Assembly: GCF_900112375.1 (NCBI RefSeq) | Contig: NZ_FOLS01000008.1 | Span: 62,001 to 126,000, forward strand | Length of the DNA stretch: 64,000 bases | Direction: 5' to 3' | Origin: Pseudomonas citronellolis | GTDB lineage: Bacteria; Pseudomonadota; Gammaproteobacteria; Pseudomonadales; Pseudomonadaceae | Shown here: in pieces, positions 43,530 through 52,018 of the stretch | Numbering within the stretch: position 1 is the stretch's first letter | Layout of the letters: each line of letters begins with the position of its first letter | Made by a program: the position numbers and the translations under genes | The notes under the pieces: model-generated | Told to the model about the DNA's origin: nothing | The model's database searches: none | The model's input: only the letters and a program-made list of their open reading frames with translations

Positions 43530-45071
43530 ATGAATGGTGCCGAATTGCTGGTCAGGGCCGCCGCGGCCAGCGGGATCGAATACTGCTTCGCCAATCCTGG
43601 AACCACGGAGATTCCGCTGGTCGCCGCCATGGCCGCGGAGCCTGCGCTGAAACCGGTGCTTTCGCTGTTCGAAGGCGTATGCACCGGCGCCGCCGATGGC
43701 TACGGGCGCATTGCAGGCAAGCCGGCGATGACCCTGACCCATCTCGGTCCCGGCTTTGCCAACGGCATCGCCAACCTGCACAACGCCCGCCGTGCGAACA
43801 CTCCGATCGTCAATGTCATCGGTGACCACGCGTCCTGGCACGTCAACTACGACCCGCCGCTGGCCAGCGATATCGAGGCCCTGGCGCGGACCGTGTCCGG
43901 CTGGGTGCGTACTTCGCGCCGTGCCGCCAGCATCGGCGAGGATTTCCTCTGTGCCGTGCAGGCCGCCTGGCAGCCGCGCGGCCAGGTCGCCAGCCTGGTG
44001 CTGCCCATGGACCTGCAGGCGCGCGACATCGTGTTCGACGACGCTTTCCCCAAGCCGACGCCGCCGGTTCGACGCTTCGCCAGCGACAAGGTCGAGGCCG
44101 TTGCGCGCCAGGTGCGCGCTGGCAAGCGCCTGGTGTTCATCGTCGGCGATGAAGGGCTGTCCGTCGCCGGGCTGCAAGCGGCGGGGCGCCTTGCCGGCCT
44201 GCCCGGCGTGCGCCTGTTCGCCGAGACCTTCCCGCGCCTGAGCTACCGCGGCGGTGGCCTGCCGGACCTGGACCGGCTGCCGTACTTCCCCGAGGTGGCC
44301 ATCGAAATCCTCAACCAGTACGACGTCGTGGTCTGCGCCGGGATACCCGAGCCGATCAGCTATTTCGGCTATGAGGGCATTCCCTCCCGGCTGGCCGAAC
44401 GCGACCGCTTGCTCTGCCTGGCCGAGGTCGGCGACGACGTCAGCAGCGCGCTGGCCGCCCTGGCCGGGATGCTCGATGCGCCGGCCTTCGTGCCTGCGCC
44501 GGTGGGCGTCGAGTTGCCCGCCGCGCAGGAGCGGTTGACACCGCAGTCGGTCGGCCGGGTGCTTGCCGCGGCCTTGCCGGAGGATTGCATCGTCTCGGTG
44601 GAGGGCGGCACCTGTGGCTACCCGTTCTTCACCGCTTCGGCCAACGCGGCGCGCCATCGGGTGTTGACCAACACCGGCGGCGCCATCGGCCAGGGCATCC
44701 CCGTGGGCTTCGGCGCGGCGTTGGCCGAGCGCGGCAACCGGGTGTTCTGCCTGCAGTCCGACGGCAGTGCCCAGTACACCATCCAGACTTTGTGGAGCAT
44801 CGCCCGGGAGCAGTTGCCGGTGGTGATCCTGATCGCCGCCAACCACCGCTACGCGATCCTGCAGAACGAGTTGCGCCGCTTCGGCCTGAGCGAACTCGGC
44901 CCCCAGGCCCTGGCGCTCACCGAGCTGGACCGCCCGCGGGTGGACTGGAAGGCCCTGGCCAAGGGCTACGGCGTACCGGCCAGCAGCGTGCGCAGCAATG
45001 CCGAGCTGCAGCGCGCGCTGGCCGAGGCCGCCGCCTCGGCAGGGCCCTGCCTGATCGAGATGGAGCTTTGA
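43530..45071 (+). CDS. ThDP-dependent enzyme, benzoylformate decarboxylase/acetolactate synthase-like
   Basis: Thiamin-diphosphate enzyme of 513 aa from ATG 43530; the 18 in-frame codons before it have no ribosome-binding site. Glu48 in LFEGVCTGAADGYGR is the glutamate that activates ThDP. The C-terminal ThDP-binding motif is SDGSAQYTIQTLWS (410 onward) with Asn438. The N-terminal FANPGTTEIPLVAAM and HNARRANTPIVNVIGDH are close to the benzoylformate decarboxylase (MdlC) group. A decarboxylase of a 2-oxo acid yielding an aldehyde for the next gene (aldehyde dehydrogenase) is the natural inference. First gene of the operon. Confidence 0.9.
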   Translation: MNGAELLVRAAAASGIEYCFANPGTTEIPLVAAMAAEPALKPVLSLFEGVCTGAADGYGRIAGKPAMTLTHLGPGFANGIANLHNARRANTPIVNVIGDHASWHVNYDPPLASDIEALARTVSGWVRTSRRAASIGEDFLCAVQAAWQPRGQVASLVLPMDLQARDIVFDDAFPKPTPPVRRFASDKVEAVARQVRAGKRLVFIVGDEGLSVAGLQAAGRLAGLPGVRLFAETFPRLSYRGGGLPDLDRLPYFPEVAIEILNQYDVVVCAGIPEPISYFGYEGIPSRLAERDRLLCLAEVGDDVSSALAALAGMLDAPAFVPAPVGVELPAAQERLTPQSVGRVLAAALPEDCIVSVEGGTCGYPFFTASANAARHRVLTNTGGAIGQGIPVGFGAALAERGNRVFCLQSDGSAQYTIQTLWSIAREQLPVVILIAANHRYAILQNELRRFGLSELGPQALALTELDRPRVDWKALAKGYGVPASSVRSNAELQRALAEAAASAGPCLIEMEL

Positions 45072-45081
45072 GGAGCGCGTG

Positions 45082-46572
45082 ATGAGCGAGATCGAACTTT
45101 TACCCGCGGTACGCGAGTTCCTGGCCAAGCCCCAGGGCCTGTATATCGGCGGCAGTTGGCAGGCCGCCACGGCCGGTCGCTGCTTCGCCGTGGAGAACCC
45201 GGCCAGCGAGGCGCCGTTGTGCGAAGTCGCCGAGGGCGACGAGCGGGACGTGGACGCCGCGGTGGCTGCCGCCCGCGCGGCCTTCGAGGGGCCCTGGCGG
45301 CGCGAGTCTCCGGCGCGCCGGGGGCTGTTGCTGTTCCGTCTGGCGGAGCTGATCGACGCGCATGCCGAGGAGCTGGCGCAGCTGATCACCCTGGAGAACG
45401 GCAAGCCGATCGCCAATGCCCGCGGCGAGGCGGCCAGCGCGGCCAATATCGTGCGCTATTTCGCCGGCTGGCCGACCAAGATCGAGGGCAGCACGCTGCC
45501 GGTGTCGCCGGCCAGCGGCACGCCGATGCTCAACTACACGCTGCGCGAGCCGGTGGGCGTCTGCGCGCTGATCGTGCCCTGGAACTTCCCCCTGACCATG
45601 TGTGTGTGGAAGCTCGGCCCGGCCCTGGCCACCGGCTGCACCGCGGTGCTCAAGCCCGCCGAGCAGACGCCGCTGGTGGCCGTGCGCCTGGTGCAACTGA
45701 TCGAGGCGGCGGGTTTCCCGCCGGGCGTGGTCAACCTGCTCACCGGCTTCGGTGTGCGCACCGGCGCCCCGCTGGCGCAGCATGCCGACGTGGACAAGAT
45801 CGCCTTCACCGGCTCGACCCAGGTCGGCCGGCTGATCGCCCAGGCCGCCACCGGCAACATGAAGAAGGTCTCCCTGGAGCTGGGCGGCAAATCGCCGAAC
45901 ATCATCCTGCCGGACGCCGACATCGCCCGCGCGGCGAAGGGCGCCGCCGACGGCATCTTCTACAACCAGGGCCAGGTCTGCACCGCCGGTTCCCGCCTGT
46001 ATGTGCATGAGAGTGTGCTCGACCAGGTGCTGGCCGAGCTGCGCCGGCATGCCCGCGCCCATGTGCTCGGCCCCGGCCTGGACCCGCGCAGCAGCATGGG
46101 GCCGCTGGTCTCGGAACGGCAGTTGGGGACGGTCAACGGCTACCTGCAGCGCGGCCGCGAGGAGGGCGCCGAGCTGATCTGCGGCGGCCAGCGTCCGGCG
46201 CACCTGGAGAAAGGCCATTTCATCGAGCCGACGGTGTTCCTGGACCGGGCCGAGCGGGCCTGCGTCGCCCGCGAGGAAATCTTCGGCCCGGTGCTGACGG
46301 TGATGAGCTGGTCGGACATCGACGAGCTGGTCCAGCGCGCCAACGACACCCCCTACGGCCTGGCCGCCGGCCTGTGGACCCGCGACCTGCGCTCGGCGCA
46401 CCGGGTTGCCGCCGCGCTCAAGGCCGGCTCGGTATGGATCAACTGCTGGAACGTGGTCGACCCGGCCTCGCCTTTCGGTGGCTACAAGCAATCCGGCTGG
46501 GGCCGGGAAATGAGCAAGAACGTGATCGACGCCTACACCGAGACGAAAAGCGTCTTCGTCGATCTCGCCTGA
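45082..46572 (+). CDS. aldehyde dehydrogenase
   Basis: NAD(P)-dependent aldehyde dehydrogenase of 496 aa from ATG 45082, with AGGAG 6 bases upstream; the GTG three bases earlier is not favoured. All catalytic residues are present: Asn168 in PWNFP, Lys191 in LKPAEQTP, Glu266 in LELGGKSPN and Cys300 in NQGQVCTAGSR, plus FTGSTQVGR. It follows the ThDP decarboxylase by 10 bases, so it probably oxidises the aldehyde made by that enzyme, as in the mandelate pathway pair MdlC-MdlD. The actual aldehyde is not determined. Confidence 0.93.
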   Translation: MSEIELLPAVREFLAKPQGLYIGGSWQAATAGRCFAVENPASEAPLCEVAEGDERDVDAAVAAARAAFEGPWRRESPARRGLLLFRLAELIDAHAEELAQLITLENGKPIANARGEAASAANIVRYFAGWPTKIEGSTLPVSPASGTPMLNYTLREPVGVCALIVPWNFPLTMCVWKLGPALATGCTAVLKPAEQTPLVAVRLVQLIEAAGFPPGVVNLLTGFGVRTGAPLAQHADVDKIAFTGSTQVGRLIAQAATGNMKKVSLELGGKSPNIILPDADIARAAKGAADGIFYNQGQVCTAGSRLYVHESVLDQVLAELRRHARAHVLGPGLDPRSSMGPLVSERQLGTVNGYLQRGREEGAELICGGQRPAHLEKGHFIEPTVFLDRAERACVAREEIFGPVLTVMSWSDIDELVQRANDTPYGLAAGLWTRDLRSAHRVAAALKAGSVWINCWNVVDPASPFGGYKQSGWGREMSKNVIDAYTETKSVFVDLA

Positions 46573-46597
46573 CGAACCAACGACAAGAGGAGCGAAC

Positions 46598-47392
46598 ATG
46601 GATCTGGAACTGCAGGGCCGTGTGGCCATCGTCACCGGTGGCGGGATGGGAATCGGCAAGGAAGTGGCGCGTTTCCTTTCCCAGGAAGGCTGCAAGGTGG
46701 TGATCTGCGCCCGGCGCATGGAGTACCTCAAGCCGGCCGCCGAGGAAATCAGCGCGCAGACCGGCAACGAGGTGCTGCCGTTGTACTGCGACACCAACGA
46801 CATGTCGGCGGTGGCCGACATGGTCAGCGAAACCGTGCGTCATTTCGGCCGCATCGACATCCTCGTCAACGGCGCCGCCGCGCCTTCCGGGGTGGTGCGC
46901 AACGACATCGAGCACGCCGGCGACGACGAGCTGCTGTCCGACCTGAACACCAAGGTCATCGGCTACTTCCGCTGCGCCAAGGCGGTGACCCCGCACATGA
47001 AGGAGGGCGGCTTCGGTCGCATCATCAACATCGGCGGCCTGACCGGGCGGGGCAGCAAGGTGCTGTCCGGCATGCGCAACCTGGCCATCGCCCACATGAC
47101 CAAGACGCTCTCCGACCAACTGGGCCCGTTCGGCATCACCGTCAACCTGATCCACCCCGGCGTGGTCGACACCCCGCACATCCAGGAGCTGTACGAGCGC
47201 GAGGGCCTGAAACAAGGCAAGACGCCCGCGCAGGTCGAGCAGGGCTACATCGACGCCACGCCGATCCGCCGCACCCTGCAGCCGATCGAGATGGGCTGGC
47301 TGATCGGTTTCCTCGCTTCGCCGAAGGCGGGCGCGGTCACCGGCGAATCCATCGGCATCGACGGCGGGCTGACCCGCGGCATCTTCATCTGA
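46598..47392 (+). CDS. SDR-fold protein lacking the catalytic Ser-Tyr-Lys
   Basis: SDR-fold protein of 264 aa with an intact cofactor motif TGGGMGIGKE (residues 13-22). The NNAG motif reads NGAA. The Ser of NISS is Gly (IINIGGLTG), and the YxxxK pair aligns with SGMRN in VLSGMRNLAIAHMTK. The usual downstream signature PGVVDTP is kept, and the cofactor site at VVICARR favours NADP. Without the catalytic triad it is unlikely to be a normal dehydrogenase. A binding, isomerase or lyase role, or use of other residues, is possible. It starts 26 bases after the aldehyde dehydrogenase, with GAGGAG upstream. Confidence 0.85.
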   Translation: MDLELQGRVAIVTGGGMGIGKEVARFLSQEGCKVVICARRMEYLKPAAEEISAQTGNEVLPLYCDTNDMSAVADMVSETVRHFGRIDILVNGAAAPSGVVRNDIEHAGDDELLSDLNTKVIGYFRCAKAVTPHMKEGGFGRIINIGGLTGRGSKVLSGMRNLAIAHMTKTLSDQLGPFGITVNLIHPGVVDTPHIQELYEREGLKQGKTPAQVEQGYIDATPIRRTLQPIEMGWLIGFLASPKAGAVTGESIGIDGGLTRGIFI

Positions 47393-47405
47393 GGAGGTTG
47401 CAGCA

Positions 47406-48446
47406 ATGAGTGAAGGAACCTTTCTGGTCGCGACCGTCGGCCAAGCGGTCATCCGCAGTGCCGACGATGGCCGCAGCTGGCATCGCCTCGGGCTCGGCCA
47501 GCCGCTGGAGTTCGATGCGATCACCCGTTCGCTGAGCGTCAGCCCGGCGGCGCCCGAAGTCATCTATGCCGGCGCGGACATCGGCCTGATCGTCAGCCGC
47601 GATGTCGGCGGCACCTGGGAACTGGTGGACTCGCCTTTCAATGGGCAGACGGTATGGAAGGTCGCAGTCGATCCCCGGGATCCGCAGCGTATCTTCGTCG
47701 GCACCGGCGCACCCTCGCGGGCCGTGCTCTGGCGCACGCTGGACGGCGGTGCGAGCTGGTATCGCGTTCCGGTGGAGATCCCCGAGTTCTGCGCCGGGGT
47801 CAGCCGTCCGCGGCTGCTGGCCTTCGCTTACGACCCGACCGACCGCGACCAGGTCTGGTTCGGCCTGGAGGAGGGCGGCCTGTTCCACAGCCGCGACGGT
47901 GGCGACAGCTTCACGCGCATCGACGACCGGCTGCTGTGGGACTACAACTCCGACATCCACAACATCGTGGTGTTGCCCAACCATGGCAAGAAGGTGGTCG
48001 TGGTGGTCTGCGTCAACGCCATCTACCGCAGCTTCGACGAAGGCGCCAACTGGACCGGGATCATCGCCAAGGAGGCATTCGACCTCTACTACGCCCGTGT
48101 GCTGAACGCCCCGCTCGGCACCGAGGACACCCTTTACCTGAGCATCTCCGACGGCACGCCGGGCACCACCAGCAAGATCCTGGTCTCCCGCGATGCCGCC
48201 GAGAGCTGGGAAGTCCTGCCATTGCCACAGCAGCCGAACTCCTGTGTCTGGGCGATCGCCTTCAACCCGGCCAATCCGCGGCAGATCGTGGCCGGCACCA
48301 AGTACGGTCATCTGTTCACCTCGCAGAACGGCGGCGACAGCTGGCAGAAGCAGTGGCGCGAATTCAGCGAGATTGCCGACGTGCTCTGGACGCCCGCCGT
48401 GGCGCAGATCAAGTCGGGACACCAGTCCGTCATCGACAAGAAGTGA
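47406..48446 (+). CDS. cytoplasmic seven-Asp-box beta-propeller protein
   Basis: Protein of 346 aa with no signal peptide or membrane segment. Seven Asp-box (BNR) repeats are regularly spaced: RSADDGRSW, SRDVGGTW, TLDGGASW, SRDGGDSF, SFDEGANW, SRDAAESW and SQNGGDSW, which fits a seven-bladed propeller of the VPS10/sialidase/Ycf48-like type. Strands preceding each box (VIYAGADIGLIV, RIFVGTG, QVWFGLEEGGLF, QIVAGTKYGHLF) support this. A strong AGGAGG precedes the ATG. In this operon it is expected to be soluble and may be a scaffold, lactonase/hydrolase-like enzyme or cofactor binder. No catalytic signature is recognised. Confidence 0.85.
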   Translation: MSEGTFLVATVGQAVIRSADDGRSWHRLGLGQPLEFDAITRSLSVSPAAPEVIYAGADIGLIVSRDVGGTWELVDSPFNGQTVWKVAVDPRDPQRIFVGTGAPSRAVLWRTLDGGASWYRVPVEIPEFCAGVSRPRLLAFAYDPTDRDQVWFGLEEGGLFHSRDGGDSFTRIDDRLLWDYNSDIHNIVVLPNHGKKVVVVVCVNAIYRSFDEGANWTGIIAKEAFDLYYARVLNAPLGTEDTLYLSISDGTPGTTSKILVSRDAAESWEVLPLPQQPNSCVWAIAFNPANPRQIVAGTKYGHLFTSQNGGDSWQKQWREFSEIADVLWTPAVAQIKSGHQSVIDKK

Positions 48447-48456
48447 GGTGCACGCG

Positions 48457-48906
48457 ATGAAATTCGAAGTCGTTCGTACCCATCTGTCGCTGTTCGTCAG
48501 CGACCCGGACGTCTCGGCGCGCTGGTACGCCGACGTGCTCGGCATGCATGAGTCGGCCCGTGGCGAGAGCTGGATCATGATGGCGTTCGGCAGCAAGCAC
48601 CACGACATCGCCCTGATCAAGGCCGCGCCCGGCGCCCACCAGGGCGGCCTGGGCCTGCAGCATTACGGGCTGGAGATCGCCGGCGACATGGACACTCTGC
48701 GCCAGCTCTACGGCATGCTGCTGAACAAAGGCGTCGAGGTGGTGAAGATCACCGATCACGAAATCGGCAACGGCGTGTATTTCAACGACCCCGACGGCAA
48801 CCGCCTGGAGTTCTTCCTCGAAACCGACCACGACGACGAACGGGCGAAGGCTCGCTTCAAGGCGGCCGGTGCGCCCAGCCGCAACATCAATCTCGACCCA
48901 CTCTGA
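48457..48906 (+). CDS. single-domain VOC-superfamily metalloenzyme
   Basis: VOC (glyoxalase/extradiol dioxygenase fold) protein of 149 aa. His9 (VRTHLSLF), His69 (GLQHYGLEI) and Glu118 (GNRLEFFLE) are placed as the 2-His-1-carboxylate metal triad. Two beta-alpha-beta modules form one domain, with GNGVYFNDPDGNRLEFF the characteristic C-terminal stretch. Next to an MhpA-like monooxygenase, a hydrolase and a hydratase it could be the ring-cleaving dioxygenase, but its size is half that of catechol 2,3-dioxygenases. A lyase or isomerase is an alternative. Confidence 0.82.
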   Translation: MKFEVVRTHLSLFVSDPDVSARWYADVLGMHESARGESWIMMAFGSKHHDIALIKAAPGAHQGGLGLQHYGLEIAGDMDTLRQLYGMLLNKGVEVVKITDHEIGNGVYFNDPDGNRLEFFLETDHDDERAKARFKAAGAPSRNINLDPL

Positions 48907-48918
48907 GAGCGTTCGCCA

Positions 48919-49521
48919 ATGAAACCGAGCAATTTTTCCAGCTACCACATCCGCAAATGGTACAGCTTCGTCGAGGAAACCCTGGCCAACGAAAGTGGCC
49001 AGTTGGCCGACGGTGAGCCGCTGGTCAAGTACGTCGTCGCCGCCGCCATCCACAACCCCTATGCCGGGCGCTTCAGCGAGAGCCTGGCCGAGCTGGTCGA
49101 GAGTTCGCCGGAGCTGGGCCACGAGTTCGGCCGCCGTATCCGCGAGCTGGCCGGTGATCGCGCCATCGTCAGCTACGGCAAGGCCTGCCTGGTGGGCAGC
49201 AACGGCGAATACGAGCATGGCAACGCGTTCCTGACCAACCCGGCTGCCGACCCGGTGCGCCTGGCGCTCGGCGGCGGCAAGTCCTGGGTGCCGTCCACCG
49301 GCAAGCGCAGCGGGCCCGGGGCGACCATCGACGTGCCGCTGGCGCACAAGGACGCGCTCTACGTGCGCTCCCACTACGACACCGTGTCGGTCTCCTTCGG
49401 CGACGGCCCGGCCGCCGACGAAGTCATCATCATCTGGGCCTTCGCCACCCGTGGCCGGCTGCGCGCCCGCCTGGGCGGACTGCGCGCAGAGGACATCCAG
49501 GGCGACAACGGCCTGACCTGA
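48919..49521 (+). CDS. DUF1185 ('amino acid synthesis') family protein
   Basis: Soluble protein of 200 aa of the DUF1185 family, recognised from KYVVAAAIHNPYAGRFSE near residue 41 and the central SYGKACLVGSNGEYEHGNAFLTNPAADPVR, then ALGGGKSWVPSTGKR. The C-terminal DTVSVSFGDGPAADEVIIIWAFATRGR completes the family. The family name is historical and the reaction is not established. It often lies near monooxygenases and hydrolases (family knowledge, recalled only loosely). Placed between the VOC gene and the alpha/beta hydrolase. Confidence 0.8.
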   Translation: MKPSNFSSYHIRKWYSFVEETLANESGQLADGEPLVKYVVAAAIHNPYAGRFSESLAELVESSPELGHEFGRRIRELAGDRAIVSYGKACLVGSNGEYEHGNAFLTNPAADPVRLALGGGKSWVPSTGKRSGPGATIDVPLAHKDALYVRSHYDTVSVSFGDGPAADEVIIIWAFATRGRLRARLGGLRAEDIQGDNGLT

Positions 49522-49544
49522 TGACCAGCTGCGGGAGAATAGCC

Positions 49545-50393
49545 ATGTCCGAGCAAAGCCAGTTCTTTACCAATCGCTCCGGCTTGCGGCTGCACTACCT
49601 GAGCTGGGGTCGCCAGGAGGGCGTTCCGGTGGTGCTGCTCCATGGCCTGCGCGCCTATGCGCAGACCTGGGAGGCGCTGGCCGGCGCCCTGGGCGAGGGG
49701 TTCCATTGCCACGCGCTCGACCAGCGGGGCCGTGGCCTGAGCGATTGGGCCGAGCCTTCGAGCTACCGTACCGAGTCCTACGTCCAGGACCTGGAAGACC
49801 TGGTCGCCCATCTCGGGCTGCAGCGCTTCGTCCTGGTCGGCCATTCGCTGGGCGGGGCGAACGCGCTGGAGTATGCGCGGCAGCACCCGGGACGCTTGCT
49901 GGCGCTGGTCATCGAGGACATCGGCCCCGGCTCGTCGAGCGCGGGGGAGGGCGCCGAGCGGATTCGCCGGGAGATGCGCGAGACGCCCTTGCTGTTCGCC
50001 GACTGGGACGAGGCAAGGGCGTTCTGGCGCAGGTCCCGCCCGGGGCTGTCGGAGCAGGGGCTGGCCTCCCGCCTGGCCCATAGCATGCGGGAGACCTCGG
50101 ACGGGGTCACCTGGCGGCATGACCAGCGGGGCATTGCCCAGGCGCGCCTGAGCATCGCTCCCATCGACCTCTGGCCGGCGGTCAGGGCGCTGGATTGTCC
50201 GAGCCTGTTCATCCGCGGAGGACGTTCGGACTTTCTGCCCCCGGCGACCGTGGCCGCGATGAGCGAGGCCAATCCCCATATCCGTACGGTAGAGATCGCC
50301 GACGCCAGCCATTACGTGCACGATGACCAGAGCGAAAGGTTCAACGCCGTCGTGACTGGCTACCTGGCAGGTCTGACTGAACGACAACAATAA
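49545..50393 (+). CDS. alpha/beta hydrolase (MhpC/meta-cleavage-hydrolase-like)
   Basis: Hydrolase of 282 aa from ATG 49545, chosen because GGGAG lies 7 bases upstream. An alternative ATG at 49521 overlaps the DUF1185 stop. The nucleophile is Ser101 in VGHSLGGANALEYA, the acid is in FIRGGRSDFLPP and the base is His in IADASHYVHDD, with the oxyanion motif HGLRAY. It may cleave the C-C bond of a ring-fission product, or an ester or lactone. Its stop overlaps an AACAATAA CA motif (50386-50393) 20 bases before the monooxygenase. Confidence 0.87.
   Translation: MSEQSQFFTNRSGLRLHYLSWGRQEGVPVVLLHGLRAYAQTWEALAGALGEGFHCHALDQRGRGLSDWAEPSSYRTESYVQDLEDLVAHLGLQRFVLVGHSLGGANALEYARQHPGRLLALVIEDIGPGSSSAGEGAERIRREMRETPLLFADWDEARAFWRRSRPGLSEQGLASRLAHSMRETSDGVTWRHDQRGIAQARLSIAPIDLWPAVRALDCPSLFIRGGRSDFLPPATVAAMSEANPHIRTVEIADASHYVHDDQSERFNAVVTGYLAGLTERQQ
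50386..50393 (+). promoter_or_regulatory. CA motif in flavin monooxygenase leader
   Basis: AACAATAA, of AANAANAA form, overlaps the hydrolase stop and lies 20 bases before the ATG at 50414. It may permit Crc/Hfq control of the monooxygenase alone. Confidence 0.4.
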
Positions 50394-50413
50394 GACATCG
50401 GTGAGAACAGAGC

Positions 50414-52018
50414 ATGAAACGGGAGAACACTCAGGTAGTGATTGTCGGCGGCGGGCCGAACGGCATCGCTGCTGCCCATTACATGGGCCTTTACGGCATC
50501 GACTGCGTGGTACTGGAACTCTCGGAAGGCATCCTGCCTTACCCGAGGGCGGTGGGCATGGACGACGAGGCGCTGCGCGTCCTGCAGACCGTGGGCGTGG
50601 CGCAGCTGGCGCACCGCGACATGATCGGCAATGTGCCGCTGCGCTACTACAACGCCCGTGGCGTCTGCTTCGCCGAGGTCAAGCCGAGTGCCGCCGAGTA
50701 TGGCTGGCCGATGCGCAACATCTTCATGCAACAGCTGCTCGAAGGCACCCTGCGCGAGGAACTGGGCAAGCGTGAAAGCGTGGACCTGCGCCAGGGCCAC
50801 GAGATGCTCGAACTGAGCCAGGACGCCGAAGGCGTCACGCTCAAGGTCAAGGATGCCGCCGGCGAGCCCTACGAGCTGCGTGCCCAGTACGTGATCGGCG
50901 CCGACGGTGGCCGCTCCTGCGTGCGCAAGCAGCTCGGCATCGAGCTGGTCGGCCTGACCCACCCGCGCAAGTGGGTGGTGGTCGATGCCGCCAACGACAC
51001 GCTGGATGCGCCCTACACCGCATTGCATGCCGACCCGCAGCGGCCTTTCGTGTGCATCTACCTGCCGTACCGCCAGCGCCGCTGGGAGTTCATGCTGCTG
51101 GAGGGCGAGGATGAGGCGAAGATGTGCGAGGAGGGCAACATCCGCCGGCTGATCCGTGGCCACATCGGCGATGCGGTCGATCAGCTGGAGATCGTGCGCA
51201 TCCGCGCCTACACCCACAACTCGCGGGTGGCGGAGCGCTTCGTCTCCGGGCGGGTGGCGCTGATCGGCGACGCCGCGCACATTACCCCGCCCTGGGCCGG
51301 GCAGGGGCTGAACTCGGGCCTGCGCGACGTGGCCAACCTCTGCTGGAAGCTGGCCGCGGTGCTCAAGGGCCGCGCCAAGGCCTCGATCATCGAGACCTAC
51401 GACCAGGAGCGCCGTGGCCATGCCACCGACCTGATCGCCCTGGCCGACAACATGGGCGCGGTGCTCGGCCTGACCAATCCGCTGATGGCCGGGGTGCGCG
51501 ACTGGCTGTTCCAGGCGGTCGGCACCGTCGACAACCTGCGCTCGCACCTGGTCGAGTTCAAGTTCAAGCCCAAGGCGACCATCGGCAAGGGGCTGGTGCA
51601 CCACGAACGGCCGGACGTGCAGGAAGGCGACCTGGTCGGCCAGCTGTTCATCCAGCCCTGTGTCGAGAACGCCGCGGGAGAGCGCCTGCGCCTGGATGAG
51701 GTTCTCGGGCCCTGGTATTCGGTGATCGGCTTCCGCGTCAATCCGGCGGAAGGGCTGAGCGCCGAGATGCGAGCGTTCTGGGACCGCCTGGAAACGCGCT
51801 TCGTCCAAGTCAACCGTTCGCGTAGCGGCAGCCGTGGCCAGCCGCTGAGCGCCCCTGGCGCCATCAGCGTAGAGGACGTCGACAACCGCCTGGCGGACTG
51901 GTTCGGCAAGGCGCGCGACAGCATCGTGGTGGTGCGCCCGGACCGCTTCGTGGCCGCCATCACCACGCCAGAGCGCCTGGAGGGCGTGCTGGCTAAGCTG
52001 GCCGGGCAGCTGTCATGA
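50414..52018 (+). CDS. MhpA-like FAD-dependent aromatic monooxygenase
   Basis: Class A flavoprotein hydroxylase of 534 aa. It carries VIVGGGPNGIAAAHYMG (FAD ADP-binding, residues 8-24), YVIGADGGRSCVRKQLGI (DG motif), and ALIGDAAHITPPWAGQGLNSGLRD (GD motif), as in 3-(3-hydroxyphenyl)propionate hydroxylase. A C-terminal thioredoxin-like domain follows. It should use NAD(P)H and oxygen to hydroxylate an aromatic or similar ring, producing a catechol-like compound. Its stop overlaps the hydratase gene by four bases (ATGA). Confidence 0.9.
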   Translation: MKRENTQVVIVGGGPNGIAAAHYMGLYGIDCVVLELSEGILPYPRAVGMDDEALRVLQTVGVAQLAHRDMIGNVPLRYYNARGVCFAEVKPSAAEYGWPMRNIFMQQLLEGTLREELGKRESVDLRQGHEMLELSQDAEGVTLKVKDAAGEPYELRAQYVIGADGGRSCVRKQLGIELVGLTHPRKWVVVDAANDTLDAPYTALHADPQRPFVCIYLPYRQRRWEFMLLEGEDEAKMCEEGNIRRLIRGHIGDAVDQLEIVRIRAYTHNSRVAERFVSGRVALIGDAAHITPPWAGQGLNSGLRDVANLCWKLAAVLKGRAKASIIETYDQERRGHATDLIALADNMGAVLGLTNPLMAGVRDWLFQAVGTVDNLRSHLVEFKFKPKATIGKGLVHHERPDVQEGDLVGQLFIQPCVENAAGERLRLDEVLGPWYSVIGFRVNPAEGLSAEMRAFWDRLETRFVQVNRSRSGSRGQPLSAPGAISVEDVDNRLADWFGKARDSIVVVRPDRFVAAITTPERLEGVLAKLAGQLS

